Assembly (NCBI RefSeq): GCF_036906915.1
Contig: NZ_JBAKHX010000084.1
Span: 1-33,200, forward strand
From: Phytohabitans sp036906915
GTDB lineage: Bacteria > Actinomycetota > Actinomycetes > Mycobacteriales > Micromonosporaceae
Direction: 5' to 3'
DNA length: 33,200 nt
Shown here: piece by piece, positions 8,501 through 15,079 of the stretch
How the letters are laid out: every line of letters begins with the position of its first letter
Numbering within the stretch: the first letter of the stretch is position 1
The notes under the pieces: generated by a model
What the model was told of the DNA's origin: nothing
Database searches by the model: none
The model's input: the letters and a program-made list of their open reading frames with translations, nothing else
Made by a program: the position numbers and the translations under genes

Positions 8501-9576
8501 GCGGGATCCTCGACGGTCGAAACGGTCGCCGGCGAGCCGTCGGACGGGCCGCTGCGGAGCTCGGCCACGACGTGCGCCAGTCCGGTGTCCAGGCTGACGC
8601 TGGGTCGCCAGTCGAGCAACGCGGCCATCAGCTCCGTGTCCGCGACCCGGACCTCCGCCCCGACCGGCTTGGCCGGATCGGACACCACCGTCGGCGAGTA
8701 GCCGACGCAGCGGGCCAGGCTCTCGGCCACCTCGCGGAAGGTGGTGCCGATCCCGGTGCCGAGATTGACGGCGGTGCCTCCGGAGATCCGGTCCAGTGCG
8801 CGCCGCGCTCCCGCCACGAGGTCGGAGACGAACAGGAAGTCCCGCTGCTGGACGCCCGGCCCCCAGACCGGGAGCGGATCCACTCGCGCGATCGCCCGTT
8901 CAGCGATCGCCGTCACCGGATACGACCGCGCCTGGCCGGGACCGTAGCCGCTGAATGGGCGCACGCACGCCACGTGGATGCCCGCCTTGGCGGAGACGTT
9001 GCGGGCCAGGAACTCGCCGGTGAGCTTGGACCAGCCGTACACGCCGTCCGTACCCATGCCCGAATGCTGGTCGACAAGTGCCTCGTGGAGCGCCGCGTTG
9101 CCTCCAAAACGCTGCATTTCGACGGGATAGGTCGCGCTGGAGCTCATGTAGAGCACGCGGCCGATGGAATCGGTGTGCTCGGCGACCCAGGAGAAGAATG
9201 CGGCGTCGATGGCGAGATTTTCCGCGATGAACAGTGGCCGTCTGTCCATCGTTAGCCTTCCGCCCACACGAGCGGCCAGATGGTAGACGTCGTCGAACGG
9301 GCCCCAGTGTCGAGCCCAGTGCGCTCCGGGCAGTTTTCGCAGGCCAACACGTACGTCGGTGCGGAGAATCCAAATCTCCGCCCCCGCGTCCGTCTCGTAT
9401 TTCCCGACGGTGTCCTCGGGGCGGTCGACCAATCCGGCATCGAGCCACGTCACCGGGTTGGCACCGGCCGAAAGGTCGTCGATGATGCAGATAATCCCCG
9501 CGCCGTCGGCCAATAGGTCCTTGACGAGATTTCGCCCTACGAAGCCGCAGCCGCCCGTTATCAACGTCGCCGCCAC
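8497..9576 (-). CDS. NAD-dependent NDP-sugar epimerase/dehydratase (extended SDR)
   Basis: The 359-residue product is an extended short-chain dehydrogenase. The N-terminus is the NAD-binding TLITGGCGFVGRN (GxxGxxG), and LAARVGG follows strand 4. MSSSATYP supplies the catalytic Ser/Thr, YGWSK (YxxxK) is the catalytic Tyr/Lys, and VRPFSGYGPGQ and WGPGVQQRDFLFVSDLV are typical substrate-binding segments. The latter resembles GDP-mannose 3,5-epimerases more than GalE, but the sugar nucleotide cannot be fixed from sequence alone. I chose the GTG at 9576: it is six bases after GGAGG and puts the Rossmann motif at the N-terminus; the open frame to 9642 adds unrelated residues. It is the first gene of a two-gene operon with the GT20 gene, probably supplying a modified activated sugar. 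Confidence 0.85.
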   Translation of the reverse strand: MAATLITGGCGFVGRNLVKDLLADGAGIICIIDDLSAGANPVTWLDAGLVDRPEDTVGKYETDAGAEIWILRTDVRVGLRKLPGAHWARHWGPFDDVYHLAARVGGRLTMDRRPLFIAENLAIDAAFFSWVAEHTDSIGRVLYMSSSATYPVEMQRFGGNAALHEALVDQHSGMGTDGVYGWSKLTGEFLARNVSAKAGIHVACVRPFSGYGPGQARSYPVTAIAERAIARVDPLPVWGPGVQQRDFLFVSDLVAGARRALDRISGGTAVNLGTGIGTTFREVAESLARCVGYSPTVVSDPAKPVGAEVRVADTELMAALLDWRPSVSLDTGLAHVVAELRSGPSDGSPATVSTVEDPA

Positions 9577-9703
9577 GTGGCCACCTCCTGCTTCGGCGGG
9601 ACCGCGCGACCGTGCGGGTTCGGCCCGCCCGCCGGATCGCACTCGATGGGATAACCCCGGCTAATGATGCGTCCTGCCAGTTGCCGACGTCAATTGATTC
9701 CCA

Positions 9704-9715
9704 TCGAATATTCGA
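9704..9715. promoter_or_regulatory. AT-rich palindromes between the sugar operon and the NLR gene
   Basis: TCGAATATTCGA at 9704-9715 is a perfect 12-bp palindrome. TCAATTGA at 9690-9697 is a second, 8-bp one. They lie in a short AT-rich island of an otherwise very GC-rich region, between the start of the epimerase gene and the divergent NLR gene. They could be operator half-sites for either direction. No cognate regulator gene is adjacent. Confidence 0.35.
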
Positions 9716-9748
9716 CATCTGCGTACCCTTTGGACAGGCGCCCAGGAA

Positions 9749-9777
9749 TTGTCGATCAGAGGATCTGACCGTATGAG
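9749..9777 (+). promoter_or_regulatory. Candidate promoter of the NLR gene
   Basis: TTGTCG (9749-9754) and TATGAG (9772-9777) are separated by 17 bp, a fair match to vegetative -35/-10 spacing. The -10 lies about 75 bp before the ATG at 9853. This is a pattern call only; the hexamers each deviate from consensus. Confidence 0.3.
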
Positions 9778-9852
9778 GGGTCGACCCAGGGCCGGGAAAC
9801 GCGAGATGCTTGGGGCGCGTGCCCAGCGCTTCTGACACGGGCGGTGATTCGT

Positions 9853-12579
9853 ATGTCCGGGAGCACCGGACCGGTGGACGAGCCGAGGAGCGAGCGCTCG
9901 GTAAGGATCGTCGGGTCGTACGGGGTCCAGATCGGTGACCACAACACACAGACCAATGTGTTCGCACCGGACCGGTCGCTGGTGCCGCCGCCGGACGCCG
10001 TGGTCCCGCCGGCCGGCACGCACAACCTTCCCGCACCCGCGGCCGTTTTCGTCGGCCGCGACCTGGAGGCCCTCGATCAGCTGCTCAGCCGGGGGCACGG
10101 CGCGATCGGTCAGGTCGTGCACGGCCTCGGCGGCATCGGCAAGACCGAGCTGGCCATCCACTACGCGCGCCGCTACGCGCACCGGTACACCTTCGTCTGG
10201 TGGATCACGGCGGACACCCCGGAGCGGGTCACGCTCGGCCTCGCCGACCTGACGACGAGGCTGCATCCGATGCCGAACCTCGCCCAGGCCACGACCTGGG
10301 CGATCGGCTGGCTGCAGAGCCACCCGGGCTGGCTTCTGGTCCTCGACAACGTCGAAGACCCAGCCGACGTCGGCGACCTGTTTGGCGCGTTGCACGGCCG
10401 GGGTCACATCCTGGTCACCACCCGCCGGGACCTCGGCGACGCGCGCTGGGCGAGGCTGAGCCTGGCGACGCTTCACCTCGGCGTGCTGGACCGCGCCGCG
10501 AGCGTCCAGCTCCTCACGCGCCTGACGCGCCGTACCGACGAGGCCGCCTTCCAGCTGCTCGCCGCCGATCTGGGCGATCTGCCGTTGGCGCTGGAGCAGG
10601 CCGCCGCGTACATCACCCAGCACCAGGTGACCCCTGCCGACTATCGGGCCCTACTGGCCAGGCACCCGGCGCGAATGTACGACGCCGCCGGCGAAGGCGG
10701 AAACCAGGATCGCACGGTCCGTCGGGTGTGGACGGTTACCATGAACGCGGTCGCCGCCCGCTCGACGCTGGCGGCACGACTGCTGCGCGTGCTGGCCTAC
10801 CTGGCGCCGGAGGAGCTGCCGGACGACGTGCTGGTCCCGCTGGCCGATGAGCCGCTCGACGTGTCCGAGGCTCTGGCGCTCCTCGCCTCCTACAGCATGG
10901 TGACGCGCGCCAGCGGGAGCGTCAGCGTGCACCGGTTGGTCCAGGCAATCACGCGGACGGCGGATACAACCGATCTCGCCCCGAGGTCCGCCGAGCCGCC
11001 CGTGGTGGAGCAGGCGCTGCGGCTGATCCGCGACGCACTGCCCGGCGATGTGTGGCGTGACGTCGCCGGATGGCCACGGTGGAACCTGCTGCTTCCGCAC
11101 ATCAACGCGATCGTCGCCCACCTGCCGCCCGAGCACCGCACGTCAGACCTTCCGTACGTCCTGGATCTGACCGGGGCGTACCTCCAAGTGCAGGGCCAGC
11201 TGGTGCAGGGCACGGCGTACCTCGCCGACGCTCTGGTCCGGTACGAGGCCCACCTGGGAGCCGACCACCCGGACGTCGTGGCGTCGCGCAACAACCTCGC
11301 GACGGCGTACGAGTCGCTGGGACGGCTCGGCGACGCGATCCCGCTGTACGAGCAGTCCCTCGACACCAGCGAGCGCCTCTTCGGCGACGACGACCCGACC
11401 ACACTGGTTGTGCGCAACAATCTCGCCAGCGCCTACCGTTCCGCCGGCCGGGTGGCGGCGTCCGTGGCGCTGTTCGAGCAGGTCGTCGACCGTAACGAGC
11501 AGCTGCGTGGTGAGGAGCATCCGGATACGTTGACCTCCCGGAACAACCTGGCCTACGGGTACCGGTCGATGGGGCGCGTCGCTGACGCGATCCCGCTGTT
11601 CGAGCGGAACCTGCGGGACCGGGAGCGCATTCTAGGCCCGAAACATCCCGACACGCTCACCTCCCGGGGCAACCTCGCGGGGGCGTATGAGGCGATCGGC
11701 CGGTTGGCGGAGGCGATCTCGCTGTACGAAAGGGCCGCCACGGAACGCCGGGACGTCCTCGGCAGCGAGCATCCGCACACGCTGGCGGCCGCCAGCAACC
11801 TCGCCTGCGTGTACCTGTCGGCGGGCGAGGCGGACCGGGCCCTGGCCGTTTTGGAGGACAACCACGTCCAACGTGAGCGCGTGTCAGGTCCTGACCATCC
11901 GGACACGATCGCCTGCCGCAACAACCTCGCCAACGCGTACCTCGCCAAGGGCCGGCTCGGCGACGCCCTCGCACTCTACGAGCAGAACGCCGAGCGGTGC
12001 CCACAGGTCCTCGGTGCGGAGCATCCGTACTCACTCACGGCCCGCAACAACCTCGCGTACGCCTACCGCTCCATCGGCCGGATCGACGAGGCCGTCGCGA
12101 TGTTCGAGCGCAACCTCGCGGACCGCCGGAGGGTGTTGGACGCCGCGCATCCCGACACGCTGACCGCCCGCAACAACCTCGCCAGCGCCTACCGGTTGGC
12201 GGGGCGGATCGACGAGGCGGCCGCGATGTTCGAGGACGTGCTCGCCGACCGGCGCCGGCTCCTCGGCGACGAACACCCGGACACGCTGGTCTCCGCGACC
12301 AACCTGGGGTCCGCGTACCGGGCGCTCGGGCGGGTCGACGACGCGATCGCGACGCTGGAGCAGAACTCCGATCGCTGCCGGAGAGTCCTAGGCCCGGCGC
12401 ATCCGGCCACCCTGACTTGCCTGAACAACCTCGCACTAGGCTACGCGTGGGCGGACCGCCGCGACGATGCCGTCGCGCTGCTTCTGCAGACGCGGTCCGA
12501 CGGCGAGGAGCGGTGGGGTGTCGACCACCCGCTCACCGCCATGGCGACGGCCAACCTCGCCGCGATCCGTCCGGCATGA
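9853..12579 (+). CDS. NLR-like STAND ATPase: RHIM-like motif, NB-ARC and TPR repeats
   Basis: The 908-residue protein has the plan of a bacterial NLR. Residues 24-37 are a short motif, GVQIGDHNTQTNVF, in an otherwise unstructured N-terminus. Residues about 55-370 form an NB-ARC/AAA-type nucleotide-binding module, with Walker A GLGGIGKT (91-98), Walker B LLVLDNVED (about 161-169), a sensor-like HILVTTRRDLG and a GDLPLALEQAAAYI helix typical of NB-ARC proteins. Residues 472-908 are ten and a half TPR-type repeats of exactly 42 residues with HPDTLTxRNNLAxAYRxxGR consensus (kinesin-light-chain-like). The predicted role is an intracellular sensor that oligomerises and templates a partner through the N-terminal motif. 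The partner is very likely the convergent gene at 12592-12969, which carries the same motif at its C-terminus. A GTG at 9844 is an alternative start. Confidence 0.9.
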   Translation: MSGSTGPVDEPRSERSVRIVGSYGVQIGDHNTQTNVFAPDRSLVPPPDAVVPPAGTHNLPAPAAVFVGRDLEALDQLLSRGHGAIGQVVHGLGGIGKTELAIHYARRYAHRYTFVWWITADTPERVTLGLADLTTRLHPMPNLAQATTWAIGWLQSHPGWLLVLDNVEDPADVGDLFGALHGRGHILVTTRRDLGDARWARLSLATLHLGVLDRAASVQLLTRLTRRTDEAAFQLLAADLGDLPLALEQAAAYITQHQVTPADYRALLARHPARMYDAAGEGGNQDRTVRRVWTVTMNAVAARSTLAARLLRVLAYLAPEELPDDVLVPLADEPLDVSEALALLASYSMVTRASGSVSVHRLVQAITRTADTTDLAPRSAEPPVVEQALRLIRDALPGDVWRDVAGWPRWNLLLPHINAIVAHLPPEHRTSDLPYVLDLTGAYLQVQGQLVQGTAYLADALVRYEAHLGADHPDVVASRNNLATAYESLGRLGDAIPLYEQSLDTSERLFGDDDPTTLVVRNNLASAYRSAGRVAASVALFEQVVDRNEQLRGEEHPDTLTSRNNLAYGYRSMGRVADAIPLFERNLRDRERILGPKHPDTLTSRGNLAGAYEAIGRLAEAISLYERAATERRDVLGSEHPHTLAAASNLACVYLSAGEADRALAVLEDNHVQRERVSGPDHPDTIACRNNLANAYLAKGRLGDALALYEQNAERCPQVLGAEHPYSLTARNNLAYAYRSIGRIDEAVAMFERNLADRRRVLDAAHPDTLTARNNLASAYRLAGRIDEAAAMFEDVLADRRRLLGDEHPDTLVSATNLGSAYRALGRVDDAIATLEQNSDRCRRVLGPAHPATLTCLNNLALGYAWADRRDDAVALLLQTRSDGEERWGVDHPLTAMATANLAAIRPA
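9922..9963 (+). other. RHIM-like amyloid signalling motif, sensor copy (residues 24-37)
   Basis: The peptide GVQIGDHNTQTNVF has the V-Q-[IV]-G core and the Asn/Gln-rich tail of RHIM-like bacterial amyloid signalling motifs. It is identical at 12 of 14 positions to the C-terminus of the neighbouring gene product. In the known systems such a motif sits at the N-terminus of the NLR, ahead of the nucleotide-binding domain, as here. Confidence 0.75.
11266..12576 (+). repeat. 126-bp in-frame tandem repeat encoding 42-residue TPR units
   Basis: Ten units start exactly every 126 bases from the His codon at 11266, and an eleventh, partial unit starts at 12526. No insertions or deletions disturb the phase. 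Most units carry a HP-x-T-L start, an RNNLA core and a YR-x-x-GR turn. This is coding repeat structure of the sensor domain, and variable unit number between strains is expected for such arrays. Confidence 0.9.
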
Positions 12580-12591
12580 CCGGACGCCAGC

Positions 12592-12969
12592 TCAGTCGAA
12601 AGTGTTGGTCTGCGTGTTGTGGTCACCCACCTGGACGCCCTTGGCGCCGGACGCGTAGACCGTATACTTCCCGGCCCGTACCCCGTCCGGGTCGGCGAGC
12701 TCCAACAGCAGGCGCGCGGCGGCCAGCACGTCCGCGTCGTCGGCCGCCCCGCTGGCGGTTAGCTCGTCGCCAAGTGCCACCTGCCAGTGGGCAGGCTCGG
12801 TCTCCCGTGCATCGAGGGCCGCCTGTGCCCGCGGACGCCCCGCGAGCCGGGTCCGCAGTTGACGCTTCAGCGTGTCGTAGGCATCGGTGAGCGCGGCCTT
12901 CGCCACGTCGGTCGTGCCGGTGGCGACACCTGCCACGAGCGCGGCGATGATCAGCTCGACATCAGTCAC
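12592..12969 (-). CDS. Putative cell-death effector with C-terminal RHIM-like motif
   Basis: The 125-residue product starts with a hydrophobic helix (VELIIAALVAGVATGTT), continues as a mostly helical domain to about residue 95 (AALTDAYDTLKRQLRTRL, then LAAARLLLELADPDG), and ends with KGVQVGDHNTQTNTF. The last 14 residues before the final Asp nearly repeat the N-terminal motif of the NLR encoded opposite. An N-terminal helical membrane-active domain plus C-terminal amyloid motif is the known plan of NLR-partner effectors (Bell/HeLo-like); membrane activity is inference. I chose the GTG at 12969, which has AAAGGTGG just upstream; the open frame to 13200 adds a non-coding-looking Cys/Arg stretch. 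Its stop lies 12 bases from the NLR stop, tail to tail, so the two genes are transcribed separately. Confidence 0.8.
   Translation of the reverse strand: MTDVELIIAALVAGVATGTTDVAKAALTDAYDTLKRQLRTRLAGRPRAQAALDARETEPAHWQVALGDELTASGAADDADVLAAARLLLELADPDGVRAGKYTVYASGAKGVQVGDHNTQTNTFD
12598..12639 (-). other. RHIM-like amyloid signalling motif, effector copy (residues 111-124)
   Basis: GVQVGDHNTQTNTF differs from the NLR copy only by V for I at position 4 and T for V at position 13. It is the extreme C-terminus of the protein, leaving one residue before the stop, the placement expected for the receiving motif of an effector. Confidence 0.75.
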
Positions 12970-13005
12970 TGCGGCCACCTTTCGTGACGGACAATAGGCG
13001 ATTCT

Positions 13006-13023
13006 GTCACAGACATCACAGAC
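13006..13023. promoter_or_regulatory. Tandem 9-bp repeat upstream of the effector gene
   Basis: GTCACAGAC (13006-13014) is followed at once by ATCACAGAC (13015-13023), 8 of 9 bases identical. It lies 36-54 bp upstream of the effector GTG, where an activator or repressor could act. On the minus strand a TATTGT hexamer between it and the start may serve as a -10. Weak evidence. Confidence 0.3.
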
Positions 13024-13081
13024 ACCCGGCCTTAATATCGTCCAGGGGCGGCGATGGACTTGTCCTGCCCGTTCACCGATC

Positions 13082-13477
13082 ATGAACCTCATGGAGGACC
13101 AGCAGGCGCCGCAGTCGGCCGAGGGTGAGGCGAAGGTCATCACGCTCTGCGGCTCGACCAAGTTTGAGGCTGAGTTCGCGGAGGTCAACCAGCGGCTCAC
13201 GATGGAAGGTTGCGTCGTGATCAGCCTCGGAATGTTCAGCCTCCCCGATCTGCCGGACTACGACTGGACAGTCGACAGCTCGGACCTGAGGGGGCGGCTT
13301 GGCGGCGTGCACTTCCAAAAGATTCGCATGGCTGACGAGGTGTACATCGTGGATCCGGGCGGCTACTTAGGTGAGTCAACCCGACGGGAGATTGCCTACG
13401 CGGAGTCGCTCGGCAAGCCGGTTCGGTATCTGAGTCGCGAGCGCTTGGCGCGAATGGGAGACGGCCCCCAAGAGTGA
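13082..13477 (+). CDS. Nucleoside 2-deoxyribosyltransferase-like protein
   Basis: The 131-residue protein has the compact Rossmann-like plan of nucleoside 2-deoxyribosyltransferase and related DUF4406-type proteins. The first strand KVITLCGSTKF carries the nucleotide-binding GST, followed by the helix EAEFAEVNQRL, strand CVVISLGMF, then IRMADEVYIVDPGGY and GESTRREIAYAESLGKPVRYLS, where the E-I-AYA-SLGKPV pattern is characteristic. Related folds hydrolyse or transfer nucleosides, and some act in nucleotide-based immunity; the substrate here is unknown. The ATG at 13082 is used, and an in-frame ATG at 13091 is equally possible; neither has a clear ribosome-binding site. It is divergent from the effector gene, with about 110 bp between, so a shared regulatory region and a link to that module are conceivable. 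Confidence 0.7.
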   Translation: MNLMEDQQAPQSAEGEAKVITLCGSTKFEAEFAEVNQRLTMEGCVVISLGMFSLPDLPDYDWTVDSSDLRGRLGGVHFQKIRMADEVYIVDPGGYLGESTRREIAYAESLGKPVRYLSRERLARMGDGPQE

Positions 13478-13646
13478 GTCCGACCGGCGGTCCGCTCATC
13501 GGCAGTTGCGGTAAGTAAGCAACCAACCAACCAGCCGTGACGTTCCGTAGCGAGCTCCATGGCGGCATGAGAGATGCCCGGTGCCGGCCCCTCGACGCAG
13601 CGAAGCACCCGGATGCCGGGCGACGTCGTGCGGGGGGAGATCGGAC

Positions 13647-14228
13647 TCAGCGAGCGGGAACCGGCTCGGACGACGGCCGCCACTCCCGCCTGATCAGCCC
13701 GTAGACCCACGAGTCAGAGACCTCGCCGTTCACGACGCAGTCTTCCCGCAACGTTCCTTCCCGCACGAACCCGAGCTTCTCCAGCACTCGGGCAGATGCC
13801 ACGTTGCGCGTATCGGTCTCGGCCTGGACTCGATTCAGGTCCAGCGTGTCGAATGCCCACCGCAGTAAGGCGCGCGCGGCCTCCGTCGCGTAGCCATGGC
13901 CCCACGCTGCCTCGTCGAAGCAGTAGCCCAGCGATGCGCTGCGGTAGTCCGGATTCCACCGGCTCAGGCCGCACCAGCCGATGAACGCCCCGTCGGAGAC
14001 ACGATCCACGGCCAACCGCGCCCCGGTGCCCTCCTCTGCCATCTGCCGGCAAGCCGTGATGAACCGCTCGGCGCGCCCGCGTTCGCTCCACGGTGGCGCG
14101 TCCCAGTAGCGCAGCACGTAGGCGTTGCTGTGCAGCGCGAAGAGGGCGTTCGCATCCGCGTCGTCGAAGGGACGCAGCCGAAGGCGAGCGGTGGGCAGCG
14201 TAGGAGTGGGCAGCGACATACGCGTCAT
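13647..14228 (-). CDS. GNAT acetyltransferase, RimJ/RimL type
   Basis: The 193-residue protein shows the whole RimJ/RimL-type GNAT fold: TARLRLRPFDDADANALF at the start, GWCGLSRWNPDYRSASLGY for strands 3-4, the acetyl-CoA pyrophosphate loop AAWGHGYATEAARALLRWAF, then NVASARVLEKLGFVREGTL and the closing VYGLIRREW. It probably acetylates an amino group of a protein N-terminus or a small molecule such as an antibiotic. The substrate is not readable. The start is supported by GGGAGG upstream of the ATG at 14228. It is convergent with the deoxyribosyltransferase-like gene and lies head-to-tail downstream of the TetR gene about 90 bp away, so it might be read from the same transcript. Confidence 0.85.
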   Translation of the reverse strand: MTRMSLPTPTLPTARLRLRPFDDADANALFALHSNAYVLRYWDAPPWSERGRAERFITACRQMAEEGTGARLAVDRVSDGAFIGWCGLSRWNPDYRSASLGYCFDEAAWGHGYATEAARALLRWAFDTLDLNRVQAETDTRNVASARVLEKLGFVREGTLREDCVVNGEVSDSWVYGLIRREWRPSSEPVPAR

Positions 14229-14316
14229 GGTCCCTCCCGTGATTGGTGGCCGATCAACCAGACATCCGGTGCCCTGCCACGTAGCTCAGCGCTTCTGCGG
14301 GCGAGGCTTCGTCGGA

Positions 14317-14910
14317 TTAGGGGGCCTCGTCGAACGCACGCAGAGTGTGCTGGATCAGCGCGTCGAGTTCGCCGGGGTCGGGCATGCCCAGGTGGTAGAC
14401 GAGCCGGTGGTAGAGAGGCCCGTAGAGCAGATCCACCGCGATGTCGAGGTTCGCGTCGGCGGCGAGTTGCCCGCTGAGCTGCGCTTGCCGCATGCGGTCC
14501 TTGAACTGGGCGATGCGGGGTGCGATCAGTCGTTTCCGAAGCTCGCCGGCTAGCTCGGTGTCCTGGAGAGCTTCGGCGATCAAACCGACGACCGCGGAGC
14601 GGTCCGGAGGCGTGAGCAGATGGATGACGGCGGTGAGTTGGGTGCGCAGGTCTGCGGCAAGGTCACCGGTGTTTGGGTAGTCAGCCACCATGGTTGCCAC
14701 GTCGTCGATGGCCTCCAGTACTACCGTGCCCTTCGACGGCCACCATCGGTAGATCGTCTTCTTGCTGACGCCAGCTCTGGCGGCGATGGCCTCGATGGTG
14801 AGTCGGCCGTAACCGGACTCGGCGCAGAGCTGTAGCGCCGCGTCGAGGATGGCTCGGCGGCTCGTCTCGCTTCTGCGGTGTGGGTTCGGGGACACAGGCA
14901 CGACTACCAC
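14317..14910 (-). CDS. TetR-family transcriptional regulator
   Basis: The 197-residue protein has a typical TetR N-terminal helix-turn-helix: RRAILDAALQLCAESGYG, then IEAIAARAGVSKKTIYRWW. A helical ligand/dimerisation domain of the AcrR C-terminal type follows to residue 197 (LLTPPDRSAVVGLIAEAL; DLLYGPLYHRLVYHLG). The open frame runs upstream to 15276, but the region before the HTH is not conserved in style. GTG codons at 14910, 14901 and 14895 are plausible starts. The gene is divergent from a dihydrofolate-reductase-fold gene, and two matching palindromes lie between them, so autoregulation and repression of that gene are likely. Confidence 0.85.
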   Translation of the reverse strand: MVVVPVSPNPHRRSETSRRAILDAALQLCAESGYGRLTIEAIAARAGVSKKTIYRWWPSKGTVVLEAIDDVATMVADYPNTGDLAADLRTQLTAVIHLLTPPDRSAVVGLIAEALQDTELAGELRKRLIAPRIAQFKDRMRQAQLSGQLAADANLDIAVDLLYGPLYHRLVYHLGMPDPGELDALIQHTLRAFDEAP

Positions 14911-14924
14911 TATATCGGAAACGG

Positions 14925-14966
14925 CACGTGTCGTGTTGACACCTGGTCTACACGGCACGTAGCGTG
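14925..14966. promoter_or_regulatory. Paired operator, two CACG-N3-CGTG sites
   Basis: CACGTGTCGTG (14925-14935) and CACGTAGCGTG (14956-14966) have the same half-sites, each preceded by ACGG. Their centres are 31 bp apart, about three helical turns. They lie between the divergent TetR gene and the DHFR-fold gene, and the second one covers the predicted -10, the arrangement expected for TetR repression. Confidence 0.6.
14936..14965 (+). promoter_or_regulatory. Promoter of the DHFR-fold gene
   Basis: A consensus -35 TTGACA (14936-14941) is followed after 18 bp by TAGCGT (14960-14965), which fits the actinobacterial TANNNT -10. The -10 lies inside the second operator copy. The leader to the ATG at 15080 is about 110 bp and contains the GC-rich stretch CCGGAGGCCGGAGCCGG. 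Confidence 0.55.
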
Positions 14967-15079
14967 TCGCCTGTCTCCGGCACACATGCCGGAGGCCGGA
15001 GCCGGGACGCCGCGACAGCAGCGGATTTCCGTCCTCACGCCGGCAAGGCTCCGAAACCAGATCCTGATCGGAGGCTTCC

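Noticed and set aside
9661..10623. Minus-strand open frame across the NLR start
   Set aside because: It overlaps the clearly coding NB-ARC region and carries no motif; treated as a shadow.
11553..11948. Repeated minus-strand open frames antisense to the TPR region
   Set aside because: Their periodicity only mirrors the 126-bp TPR repeat on the plus strand.
11266..12576. Regular spacing considered as a CRISPR-like array
   Set aside because: The 126-bp period is fully explained by coding TPR units, and there are no spacers or Cas genes.
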